A stretch of DNA of 48,668 bases from assembly GCA_016186995.1 (NCBI GenBank), contig JACPKQ010000012.1, positions 1-48,668 on the forward strand, in the 5' to 3' direction. The notes under the pieces are model-generated. The model was not told the origin of the DNA. It ran no database searches and saw only the letters and a list, made by a program, of their open reading frames with translations. Source of the stretch: Deltaproteobacteria bacterium. Lineage in GTDB: Bacteria; Bdellovibrionota; JACOXK01. Of the stretch, positions 25,412 to 33,306 are shown piece after piece (the first letter of the stretch is position 1; every line of letters begins with the position of its first letter). Both the position numbers and the translations under genes were made by a program.

Positions 25412-27955
25412 ATGGATTATAAACTGCTTTTAAGACATTTTTTAGAGAATGAACGAGTTGCTTTTCTGGTTCCCAATGCTTCTGTTAAACATATTCTTAT
25501 TCAAGATTTACTCAACTCTAGTGAAAGTAAGGGTTTAGGCGGTCGAAGAATTTTTTCTTTCAATGATTTCCTACTTCAAGAGCCTCTTTCTTCTTTAGAA
25601 GATAGTTTTGCTTTAGAAGAGGCAGTTTCTCAAACGCTTAAGCACTCAGCTTTTAAAAATATGGCATTTTATGAGTTTGCTGGCAGGACTTTAAAAACGC
25701 TTATGCGTGCTGATATTGATATGACTACATTAGAACGGGCTAAAGCTTCTCCACTTTTATCGGGCCTTTATAAAACCTATCAAAAAGAGCTTCAAAAACG
25801 AGGCACAACAAAAATACAAGTTTTCAAAAACGGAATTGAAAACTTTTCTTGCATTCAAAAGAGGTTTTTTGAAGGCATTGATGAAGTGATAGGTGTGGGT
25901 GTGAATGCAAGTCATTATTTGGAAAAAAGATTTCTCATTGAACTTCAAAAAGCAGGTATGATTTATCATGATTTTACAGAAATGTTATTAGGAGGGGATT
26001 CTCCAGAAGTAACAACATGGATAGGTAAAAACCGTATTGAAGAAGTTAAAAAGATTTATGAGCTTGCTAAAAAACACCATGAAGAAAACCCTCAATACAA
26101 TCAAACTTTTATTTTTAAAAATCTTTATTTATACAGAGATCTTTTAAGAGATTACTTCCAAGGTTCATTTCATTTTCATCCCCCACAAGATCTTCTCAAA
26201 ACTCCCTTTTGTATTTTTTTATTTTCTCTTTTAGAAAATGTGTTACGTCGTGATGAAAAAGAGAGAAAAAACGAATATCAATCTTCCTATGTCCATCCGC
26301 TTATAACATTTGATCTTTTTGAAAAGATTTTAGATGCGTTTCCAGGGGAAGCTAGTTTTCTAGAATATTTTTCAAGGTTAGAAAATCTCTTCGAAGTTTT
26401 TAAAATTGAGGCACAAATGTTTGGATCCCCCTCTCAAACACATCTTAAAAGAGATTTAAAAGCACTTAAGGAAATAAAAGATTTATTTAATAATATCAAC
26501 AAGTTAAGCTATAGTTCTAAGGTTGTAAACTTCGATCATTTTATTGCTTTCTTAAAACTTCTTATTTCTCATAGATCTTATTCTGAAAATAGGAAAAACA
26601 AGGCGGCGTTCGAGGCTTATGAGTTTAGAAACATTACTTTTTGGAGAGGGGATATTCAGTATTTAGTGGGGTTTCATGATGATGTAGCCACAGGGGATAA
26701 TCCCTTGCTTTCCGAAAGTGTTGTTATAAAGCTTAATGAACTTTGTGGAGAAAAAAGAATTTTTGAAAATAAAGAAAGAATTTTGCAAGAAGAAAGAATT
26801 GTTCTTTCTAATCTTAAGTTAGGTGCTCACAATATTTATGTTTTAAGACCACATTCTTCAGAAAATAAACTGATGTTTACACCTTCTTATATTGAGAATC
26901 TTCCGCAAAAACCGTTAAAGGATAGTAAAGATTTTTTTATCGTCGATCAAAACGAGGCTTATAAAAAATTAGCAGAGCTTGATTATGAAAAATCTCCTTT
27001 ATCGCTTTCGTTACACAAATCACTTAAGAATTTAAATCAAGAAAGATGGTACTTATATAGAAGAAATTTAATGACAAATCTTTCCCTTTCTACATGTGAA
27101 GAGTTAGCCTATCCATCAGTTCAAAAAAATGTTCAAAAAGAATTTTCAAGAGCCTATTCGTCTTCTCATTTGGAGGCTTATGCACGATGTGGTTATCGTT
27201 ATTTTTTAGAAAATGCCCTTAAAATGAGAGAAAAGGAAGAAGGAGAGTTTGAGTTAACGCCTCTTGAAAAAGGAAGTGTTTATCATACAAGTCTTTTTAG
27301 ATTTTATTCTTTGCGTAAGAAAAAGGGGAAAACTAAAATAGATCGTTTTGATATAGAAAATGCTAAAAAACAGATGGAATGGGCTGTTCATTCAAGCTTT
27401 GAGGATTATAAAAAAGCCCATTTATGGAAATTAGAAAAGGACCGCGTACTTCAAGTACTTCTCAAGTTTTGTGAAAAAGAAGCCTTGGATAATTGGATAC
27501 CTTCTTATTTTGAAGCTTCTTTTAGAATGCCTTTAGGAATTCAAGATTTTTTTGGAGATGAAATTATTTTAAGAGGAATGATTGACCGTATTGATGTACA
27601 AGAAGATAAATTTCTTGTTATTGATTATAAAACAGGAAGTACTTTACCACCTTTGGCAGGAATTCTCCGAGGGGAAAATTTTCAGCTTCCTATATATAGA
27701 ATGGCAGCAGAAAAGTTTTTTACAAAAGATGCGAAAGAGGGTGAAGCAACATTTTATCAACTGAGTTCTTTAGAAAAGAAGCTTAAACTTTCACAAAAGA
27801 AATATAAAAAACTTGAAACCATTGTATTAGACTTTATTAAAAAGCATGTAAGTGCCATCCGAAAGGGGCAGTTTTATCGGAGATTCCAATTTTGCACTTA
27901 CTGTAAGCTTTCACCAGTGTGCCGTTTGGAAAAAGCGCAACTTAAAACTCCTTAG
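25412..27955 (+). CDS. addB: AddB-like PD-(D/E)XK nuclease of a double-strand-break repair complex
   Basis: 847 residues. The N-terminal two thirds resembles an inactivated helicase core as in AddB/RexB (AFLVPNASVKHILIQDLL; no intact Walker A). The C-terminal nuclease has LEAYARCGYRYFLENAL, RGMIDRIDVQEDKFLVIDYKTGS (catalytic Asp, DYK) and FCTYCKLSPVC. The lone upstream Cys plus the last three form the four-Cys 4Fe-4S staple typical of AddB and Cas4-like nucleases. Shorter than classical AddB (about 1100). Partner of the AddA-like helicase at 28535; together they should resect DNA ends for RecA. Confidence 0.85.
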   Translation: MDYKLLLRHFLENERVAFLVPNASVKHILIQDLLNSSESKGLGGRRIFSFNDFLLQEPLSSLEDSFALEEAVSQTLKHSAFKNMAFYEFAGRTLKTLMRADIDMTTLERAKASPLLSGLYKTYQKELQKRGTTKIQVFKNGIENFSCIQKRFFEGIDEVIGVGVNASHYLEKRFLIELQKAGMIYHDFTEMLLGGDSPEVTTWIGKNRIEEVKKIYELAKKHHEENPQYNQTFIFKNLYLYRDLLRDYFQGSFHFHPPQDLLKTPFCIFLFSLLENVLRRDEKERKNEYQSSYVHPLITFDLFEKILDAFPGEASFLEYFSRLENLFEVFKIEAQMFGSPSQTHLKRDLKALKEIKDLFNNINKLSYSSKVVNFDHFIAFLKLLISHRSYSENRKNKAAFEAYEFRNITFWRGDIQYLVGFHDDVATGDNPLLSESVVIKLNELCGEKRIFENKERILQEERIVLSNLKLGAHNIYVLRPHSSENKLMFTPSYIENLPQKPLKDSKDFFIVDQNEAYKKLAELDYEKSPLSLSLHKSLKNLNQERWYLYRRNLMTNLSLSTCEELAYPSVQKNVQKEFSRAYSSSHLEAYARCGYRYFLENALKMREKEEGEFELTPLEKGSVYHTSLFRFYSLRKKKGKTKIDRFDIENAKKQMEWAVHSSFEDYKKAHLWKLEKDRVLQVLLKFCEKEALDNWIPSYFEASFRMPLGIQDFFGDEIILRGMIDRIDVQEDKFLVIDYKTGSTLPPLAGILRGENFQLPIYRMAAEKFFTKDAKEGEATFYQLSSLEKKLKLSQKKYKKLETIVLDFIKKHVSAIRKGQFYRRFQFCTYCKLSPVCRLEKAQLKTP

Positions 27956-27974
27956 AAATCAGGCAAAAAAACAG

Positions 27975-28003
27975 TTGACGAGTTTTTTATGGTGACTTAC
28001 TGT
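27975..28003 (+). promoter_or_regulatory. promoter of the HU gene
   Basis: TTGACG (27975-27980), 17 bases, TACTGT (27998-28003). This would start transcription about 100 bases before the HU start codon, just after the addB stop, so HU is likely expressed independently of addB. Confidence 0.6.
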
Positions 28004-28111
28004 TTTTTTGAGTGTCGGAAATTTCGGATGAGTTTCTAGATACTGTAAGTAGTAAAAGGTTTCGTTGGTCTTAAATGTTAAGACCTAGAACAAAAAGTAG
28101 GAGGAGTGGGT

Positions 28112-28384
28112 ATGAATAAAGCTCAATTAGTGGATCAGGTAGCAAAAGACACAAAGCTTACAAAAGCTGATTGTGAACGTGTAGTGAATGCTCTTGTCGG
28201 GACGGTTCGTAAAACCTTGAAAAAAGGTCAAGACGTTAAGATTACTGGTTTTGGAAGATGGTATGTGAGCAAAAGAAAAGCTCGTTTAGGCCGTAATCCG
28301 CAAACTGGTGCTGAAATTAAAATTCCAGCAAGTAAAGTTCCTTCCTGGAAATCTGGAAAAGAGCTTAAGAAAAGTCTTAACTAA
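28112..28384 (+). CDS. HU family DNA-binding protein
   Basis: A 90-residue bacterial histone-like protein: MNKAQLVDQVAKDTKLTKAD helix-turn, VKITGFGRWYVSKRKARLGRNPQTG (GFG turn and the DNA-binding arm with the RNPQTG tip) and PASKVPSWKSGKELK C-terminus. It binds and bends DNA as a dimer. The ATG at 28112 follows a strong AGGAGG at 28099-28104; the in-frame GTG at 28106 overlaps that region and is not used. Unusual position between addB and addA, with its own promoter and terminators. Confidence 0.95.
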   Translation: MNKAQLVDQVAKDTKLTKADCERVVNALVGTVRKTLKKGQDVKITGFGRWYVSKRKARLGRNPQTGAEIKIPASKVPSWKSGKELKKSLN

Positions 28385-28418
28385 AAACTTTCATGCAACG
28401 TCAGGCTTGAAAGTTTTT
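28383..28418 (+). terminator. terminator hairpin after HU
   Basis: AAAAACTTTCA (28383-28393) and TGAAAGTTTTT (28408-28418) form a perfect 11-bp stem with a 14-base loop, ending in a T-run, immediately after the HU stop. The A-run on the other side would allow it to work on both strands. Confidence 0.75.
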
Positions 28419-28487
28419 ATCCAGAAGGAGCTTATGAAATAAGCGACTGAAGGATCTAGTCTGGCTTGTTATATGAATTTTTTTAAC
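28419..28487 (+). ncRNA. candidate structured small RNA between HU and addA
   Basis: The stretch between two terminators can fold. GCTTAT (28430-28435) pairs with ATAAGC (28439-28444), CCAGA (28421-28425) with TCTGG (28460-28464), or alternatively GACT (28445-28448) with AGTC (28458-28461). Two AAGGA sequences sit in unpaired positions. It would end at the strong hairpin at 28488. No promoter of its own is evident, so it could be a processed 3' end of the HU transcript. Speculative. Confidence 0.3.
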
Positions 28488-28519
28488 AAAAAAGCTTGCG
28501 TGTAGACGCAAGCTTTTTT
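28488..28519 (+). terminator. strong intrinsic terminator before addA
   Basis: AAAAAAGCTTGCGT (28488-28501) and ACGCAAGCTTTTTT (28506-28519) form a perfect 14-bp stem with a 4-base loop and T-run. It lies 15 bases before the addA start codon, so addA must be transcribed through it or from a start point at or beyond it. Confidence 0.85.
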
Positions 28520-28534
28520 AGTTTCTAGGGTGTT

Positions 28535-31500
28535 ATGTTACTCAATCCTGTTCAAGAAAGAGCTATTCACCATTTTGATTCTTCACTTTGTCTCTCCTCA
28601 GGTGCAGGTTGTGGAAAAACAACGGTACTGTGTGAGAAGTATTTGGAAGCCCTTCGAAGAGGTCTTTCTCCTCATGAAATTGTTGCTATCACTTTTACTG
28701 ATAAAGCTGCTTCAGAAATGAAGGGGCGCATTTTAAAAAGCACGGTAATATCAGAAGGTTCTTTATTTATTACAACCATACATGGTTTTTGTCGGAATCT
28801 TTTAAGAAGACATGGTATTCATATCCACCTTAACCCTCTTTTTGAGGTTATTGATGAGCCCACAGCGCTTTCTTATCAAAACGAAATCATTGAAAAGAAT
28901 ATTGATCTTATTCCAGAAGAACTTGTGCGTGAATACAGCCTCTTTCATTTAAAAAGAATTTTTCTGTCTTTGCTTTCAGATAGAGAACGGGCAAAAAAGG
29001 TTTTTGAAAAACATCCACGTTTTGACGAAATTCTTAAATTTTTTGAGGAAAATAAAAAAGAGGGCGATGCTTTTGAAGAAGCTCTTGAGAAAAAAGCTCA
29101 ACACATGATTACTTCTTTTAAGCAGGTCTTTGAAATGTTTTCTGCTATTTATCAAGACCTTAAAACTGAAAAGGGTGTTTTGGATTTTGAAGATTTACTT
29201 GAAAAGGCACGAAATCTTTTAAGAGATCAAAAAAATATTCTTAAGGAGTATCAAAGCCAACTTAAATTGATGATGGTTGATGAGTTTCAGGATACCGATG
29301 AACTTCAAAAAGAAATTGTTGAACTTCTTGTGGGTGGTACCCCTATTCATCTTTTTGTTGTGGGGGATCCTAAACAGTCTATTTATAGATTTAGAGGGGC
29401 TCAAGTAGAAGTTTTTTCAAACATGCGTGACAGCATTTTAAAAAATGGGGGTGCAGAATACTTTTTACAAGATAATTATCGAAGTGGGTCCCACATTATT
29501 CGTTTTATAAATAGTCTCTTTGGGAAGGTATTTGCAAACACTTCCATTCCTTATGTTGAACTTATCAATAATACAGATGTAAACGATGGCATTCATCTTA
29601 TTGAAATTCATGGCAGTAAAGAAACCCACCTAGAATTGCGCCAAAAAGAAGCCCATGTTTTAAGTCATAAGATCATAGATTTGCACCACAAAGGAGTGCC
29701 CTATAAAGATATGGCCTTTTTATTTCGTGCAATGACGCACGCAGATCTCTATCTTCAGACTTTTCATGAATATAATATTCCGGCTTTTCTTGTGGATGAC
29801 TCTCAATTTTTTGAAAATCGAGAAATCCAAGATTTATGTTGTTTTTTACAGGCTATTTTTGACCCCAAGAACGAAATCGCATTAGCAGCCATCTTACGTG
29901 GGCCTTTTTTTTCGCTTTCAGATGAAGTTCTTTATTGGATGCATCGAGAAGGCGGAAGTTTAAATCAGGGGTTAGAAAAGCCGCATCTTCTCTTGTCGCT
30001 TAAAGACAGCGATCACAAGATTCTTCAAAAAGCACGAAAGCTCATTTTGTATTTAAGACAATTTAAAGATCGATACTCTGTTTCAGAAATGCTTAAAATC
30101 ATTCGTCATGAAACCCCTTTTGATTTTGTCACTCATTATAACCACGATGCTGTTCAAAGAAAGGAGCGTTTAGAGCGTTTTCTTCACTTTGTAAATTCAC
30201 ACAGTCATTTAACACTTTCTCAATTTTTAAACACAGTTGAAACCTTGAAAGAATATGGATTTCGTTTAAGTACAACAGAAGAAGAGCTCAAACTTCTGGA
30301 TGGAGTTTGTCTTATGTCTGTTCATAAATCAAAAGGTCTTGAGTTCCCAGCTGTTTTCTTACCTGACATTGGTTATCGTGCTTATAATCAAACAGCTTTG
30401 TTTCTAAAATCTCAAGGTGTTGGACTCAGCCTGAGAGACTCAGCCCTTCAATGGAAGGAAACCTATTGGAAAAAAGTATTAAAAAAATGGGAAGAACAAA
30501 AAGAGGAAGAAGAAAGTAAAAGACTTTTTTATGTTGCCGTCACACGGGCCCAAAAATATCTCACTCTTTCTGCCACAAAAGAAGGTAAGGGAAGTTGGCT
30601 TTCTTTTTTAAAAAGTTCAAAACTTAATTTGAATGATTTGGGTGTTGAAGTGCAGCATCTTTCTCCCAGTCATTGCGAGCATAGAGAAGCAATCTCATCA
30701 CCTTCGGTGATGGGATCGCCACAGTCGCTCATGCTCCTTCGCGATGACAAGAAGAAGAAATCATTAAAAGGGGTTACTTTTCGTATAGGAAATGATTTCC
30801 CTCTTAAAAAACCCTCGCTGGAGTATTCTGTAACTGCCTTACAACAGTATGAAACTTGTCCTTTCAAGTTTAGAAAAAGATACTTAGAAGAAATACCAGA
30901 GTTCCTTCCCCATCATTCTGAATATCCATCCTGTCATCCTGAGCGAAGCGAAGGATCTAACCCCCTTGAAAAAGGGGCCCAGATAGGAACAGAGGTTCAT
31001 AGAGTTTTAGAAAATTGGGATTTTACAAAAGAAGAAGGTTTTGAACAATACAGTGGGCCTTCTTCAGCTTCAAAAGAAGATATTACAAATATTTTAGAAA
31101 GGCTTAAAAACTTGCCTATTTTTGAAAGAATGAAAAGATCTCGAAAAATTTATAAAGAATATCCTTTTTATTATAAATTAGGTGATTTTAGATTAGAGGG
31201 TATTGTTGATCTTTTATTTGAAGACTCTGAAGGTAAATGGGTTACTTTAGATTATAAAACAAATAAAATTGAGTCCTCACAAGTTAAAAAAACAGGACTG
31301 TATTACGAATTTCAAACTGATGCTTATGCCTGGATGCTTTCTAAAATAGTGCATCCCATTCATGAAGTTATTGTTCTTTTCTTAAGACCTGGGTTATGTT
31401 ATCAGTACACTTGGAATGTGAGTCGAGAGAAGCACATTCAGAGAAGGATAGAAGGAATTTTCAAAAATATTCAAGAAGAGAAGTTTGCTGCCAAATTAGG

Positions 31501-31609
31501 GGGGCATTGTAAGTATTGTGGATACCAATCACTCTGTGACAAATACATTCAAAGCGCTCGACAAAACGGAAATCTTCTACAGGGTGTGGAAAGCAGAACA
31601 ACCCTGTAA
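28535..31609 (+). CDS. addA: AddA-like UvrD helicase-nuclease with two palindrome inserts
   Basis: 1024 residues. Superfamily 1 helicase motifs in order: SSGAGCGKTT (Walker A, about 22-31), ITFTDKAASEMK (Ia), MMVDEFQDTDELQ (II), VVGDPKQSIYRFRGA (III), QDNYRSG (IV), MSVHKSKGLEFPAVF (V), RLFYVAVTRAQKYL (VI). The C-terminal nuclease has LEGIVDLLFED, VTLDYKTNK, and Cys residues CKYCGYQSLC. With AddB it should process double-strand breaks. Odd: residues about 711-738 (CEHREAISSPSVMGSPQS) and 798-809 (SCHPERSEGSN) are translated repeats, both near the helicase-nuclease junction, frame intact. Confidence 0.9.
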   Translation: MLLNPVQERAIHHFDSSLCLSSGAGCGKTTVLCEKYLEALRRGLSPHEIVAITFTDKAASEMKGRILKSTVISEGSLFITTIHGFCRNLLRRHGIHIHLNPLFEVIDEPTALSYQNEIIEKNIDLIPEELVREYSLFHLKRIFLSLLSDRERAKKVFEKHPRFDEILKFFEENKKEGDAFEEALEKKAQHMITSFKQVFEMFSAIYQDLKTEKGVLDFEDLLEKARNLLRDQKNILKEYQSQLKLMMVDEFQDTDELQKEIVELLVGGTPIHLFVVGDPKQSIYRFRGAQVEVFSNMRDSILKNGGAEYFLQDNYRSGSHIIRFINSLFGKVFANTSIPYVELINNTDVNDGIHLIEIHGSKETHLELRQKEAHVLSHKIIDLHHKGVPYKDMAFLFRAMTHADLYLQTFHEYNIPAFLVDDSQFFENREIQDLCCFLQAIFDPKNEIALAAILRGPFFSLSDEVLYWMHREGGSLNQGLEKPHLLLSLKDSDHKILQKARKLILYLRQFKDRYSVSEMLKIIRHETPFDFVTHYNHDAVQRKERLERFLHFVNSHSHLTLSQFLNTVETLKEYGFRLSTTEEELKLLDGVCLMSVHKSKGLEFPAVFLPDIGYRAYNQTALFLKSQGVGLSLRDSALQWKETYWKKVLKKWEEQKEEEESKRLFYVAVTRAQKYLTLSATKEGKGSWLSFLKSSKLNLNDLGVEVQHLSPSHCEHREAISSPSVMGSPQSLMLLRDDKKKKSLKGVTFRIGNDFPLKKPSLEYSVTALQQYETCPFKFRKRYLEEIPEFLPHHSEYPSCHPERSEGSNPLEKGAQIGTEVHRVLENWDFTKEEGFEQYSGPSSASKEDITNILERLKNLPIFERMKRSRKIYKEYPFYYKLGDFRLEGIVDLLFEDSEGKWVTLDYKTNKIESSQVKKTGLYYEFQTDAYAWMLSKIVHPIHEVIVLFLRPGLCYQYTWNVSREKHIQRRIEGIFKNIQEEKFAAKLGGHCKYCGYQSLCDKYIQSARQNGNLLQGVESRTTL
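30669..30748. repeat. 80-bp GTCAT/ATGAC palindrome inside addA
   Basis: Starts GTCATTGCGAGC and ends GCGATGAC, with an inner ATCTCATCACC/GGTGATGGGAT palindrome. It has the same length and ends as the copy at 44272-44351, and is related to copies at 13566 and 37786. Lies in the linker between helicase and nuclease parts of addA. Confidence 0.85.
30932..30957. repeat. short GTCATCCTGAGCGAAG repeat inside addA
   Basis: TGTCATCCTGAGCGAAGCGAAGGATC, a widely distributed type of short bacterial repeat, is translated as CHPERSEGS within the nuclease region of addA without a stop. Confidence 0.8.
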
Positions 31610-32357
31610 CAAAGTTATTGTCATTGCTCACGGACTAGGAGAACACAGTGGGCGCTATGAACATGTTGCCGAGTTCCTTAATAATCATGGGTACTCTGTT
31701 TATGCATTGGACCATCGTGGGCATGGTAAATCAAGTGGAAGACGTGGAAGAGTAAGTTATTTTAAGCAGTATGTTCAAGATCTTAAAAAATTTACAACAC
31801 TGATTCAATCCTTAGAGAAAAATAAAAAAATCATTTTACTAGGGCATAGTATGGGAGGACTTATTGTTCTTTCCTATCTCCTTGAAGAAGGAGAAGGAAT
31901 CGATAGCATTATTCTTTCCTCTCCTGCTTTAGGGGTGAATATTAAAGGCGCTTTTGTCAAAAAAGCGGCAGCTCAAATACTCACGTATTTTTTACCCAAC
32001 ATTACTTTGTACAGTGAAATTAACACACAAGATGTTTTAAGAGATAAAATTCTTTTACTTAAAACCATCCGAGATCGTTTGATTGTAAAACATATTTCAC
32101 CAAGGCTTTACACAGAACTCGTAAAAACGATGAAATGGATTTATAAAAATGCACATAAAATTAAACATCCCCTTTTGTTATTACAAGCTGGAGATGATAA
32201 AGTATGTGTGAAGGAAAAAGCTCTTGAATTTATAGAAAGTGTTAAAAGTGGTGATAAGACTATAAAGGTTTACGAGAATTTTTATCATGAGGTTTTTAAC
32301 GATGTTGAAAGGGATAAAGTTTTTGTTGATATGCTCGCGTGGCTTGAGAAACGATAA
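31518..32357 (+). CDS. alpha/beta hydrolase, monoacylglycerol lipase type
   Basis: 279 residues of the serine hydrolase clan: oxyanion region AHGLGEHSGRYEHVA, YALDHRGHGKSSG, nucleophile elbow LLGHSMGGLIV, and the acid/base residues in AGDDKVCV and YHEVFND. This matches lysophospholipase/monoacylglycerol lipase proteins. It overlaps the end of addA by 92 bases (74 if the next GTG at 31536 is used), in another frame; conserved sequence (FKALDKTEIFYRVWK) begins inside that overlap, so it is real. No strong ribosome-binding site, so translation is probably coupled to addA. Confidence 0.85.
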   Translation: MDTNHSVTNTFKALDKTEIFYRVWKAEQPCNKVIVIAHGLGEHSGRYEHVAEFLNNHGYSVYALDHRGHGKSSGRRGRVSYFKQYVQDLKKFTTLIQSLEKNKKIILLGHSMGGLIVLSYLLEEGEGIDSIILSSPALGVNIKGAFVKKAAAQILTYFLPNITLYSEINTQDVLRDKILLLKTIRDRLIVKHISPRLYTELVKTMKWIYKNAHKIKHPLLLLQAGDDKVCVKEKALEFIESVKSGDKTIKVYENFYHEVFNDVERDKVFVDMLAWLEKR

Positions 32358-32405
32358 TTTTAAGTCATCTAACTTGGTTCTGAATTGGGATCCAGGATTG
32401 AAGAT

Positions 32406-32957
32406 ATGAAAGAAGATTTAGTAAAGTTAAGAAAAATTATTTTTGAGAAATCCTATCAAGAAGGCGAGTTTGTGCTCTCTTCTGGGAAAACATCTCATTA
32501 CTATTTTGATCTCAAGCACACAACGCTCAATGCCCAAGGAATTTATCTTATAAGTAAATTATTTTATGACATGATGCCTGAGAATATAAAAGCTGTAGGG
32601 GGTATTACGATGGGTGCTGATCCACTTGCTTCCGGGCTTTCTCTTTACTCCTTTTTCCAAGGGCGTCCATTAATGGCCTTTTATGTGCGCAAGGAGCCCA
32701 AAAAATACGGTACTTCGAAGTGGATTGAGGGTATGGGTAACCTCTCAGAAAGAGATCCTGTTATTATTTTAGAGGATGTTGTAACATCAGGAAGTAGTAG
32801 TCTTAAAGCTGTCAGAGCTGCAGAAGAGGCAGGGCTTACAGTGAAAGGTGTTTTTGCAGTTGTGGATCGAGAAGAAGGTGGTGAAGAATTTCTTAAGAAT
32901 CAGGGAATTGTTTATAAGTATTTACTCACAAGAACACAAATGACTCATGGGGTTTAA
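32406..32957 (+). CDS. pyrE: orotate phosphoribosyltransferase
   Basis: 183 residues. The family pattern is complete: EFVLSSGKTSHYYFDLKHTT (orotate site), GGITMGADPLAS, FYVRKEPKKYGTSKWIEG (catalytic loop) and the PRPP-binding VIILEDVVTSGSSSLKAV. It joins orotate to PRPP to give OMP in pyrimidine synthesis. I start at the ATG at 32406 (MKEDLVKLRK) with AGGA upstream; the upstream in-frame TTG at 32385 lies in a repeat remnant (CTTGGTTCTGAATTGGGATCC). The end overlaps the PilZ gene by 11 bases. Confidence 0.92.
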   Translation: MKEDLVKLRKIIFEKSYQEGEFVLSSGKTSHYYFDLKHTTLNAQGIYLISKLFYDMMPENIKAVGGITMGADPLASGLSLYSFFQGRPLMAFYVRKEPKKYGTSKWIEGMGNLSERDPVIILEDVVTSGSSSLKAVRAAEEAGLTVKGVFAVVDREEGGEEFLKNQGIVYKYLLTRTQMTHGV

Positions 32958-33306
32958 AGAAGACGAGAAAACTGGTGCATTTTCGAAAGAAAAACGTGAG
33001 CATCCTCGTGTTTCCATTCAACTTAAAATAAAGCTTAAACGATCTCAAGAAGAATATGCCGAATTTGATGTTGTTAGAAATTTAAGTTTAGGCGGGGCTT
33101 TTGTTGAAACAAAACGTGTTTTTCATGTAAACGATATTTTAGATTTTACGCTTTACTTAGAAGGCGGAGTTACTCTTTTAAAAGGAAAACTTCGTGTTGT
33201 GCGTTGTGCTTTAGAGCCCATTCAAGGTTTAGGGCTTCAATTTTTAGAACTCACTCAATCTCAAAAGAATAAGCTTAAAAAAATTATAGATTCAACTCTT
33301 CAATAA
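32947..33306 (+). CDS. PilZ domain protein
   Basis: A 119-residue single-domain PilZ protein. The c-di-GMP contacts are visible: KREHPR (RxxxR) at about residues 17-22 and VRNLSLGGAFVE (D/NxSxxG). It would change shape on binding c-di-GMP and act on motility or envelope targets by protein contact. Overlaps pyrE by 11 bases; its end overlaps the convergent S41 gene by 23 bases. Confidence 0.9.
   Translation: MGFKEDEKTGAFSKEKREHPRVSIQLKIKLKRSQEEYAEFDVVRNLSLGGAFVETKRVFHVNDILDFTLYLEGGVTLLKGKLRVVRCALEPIQGLGLQFLELTQSQKNKLKKIIDSTLQ

Noticed and set aside
28434-28442. Two-codon leader peptide (ATG AAA TAA) after GGAG before addA
   Set aside because: The spacing to the GGAG is only three bases and the sequence is better explained as part of a small hairpin.
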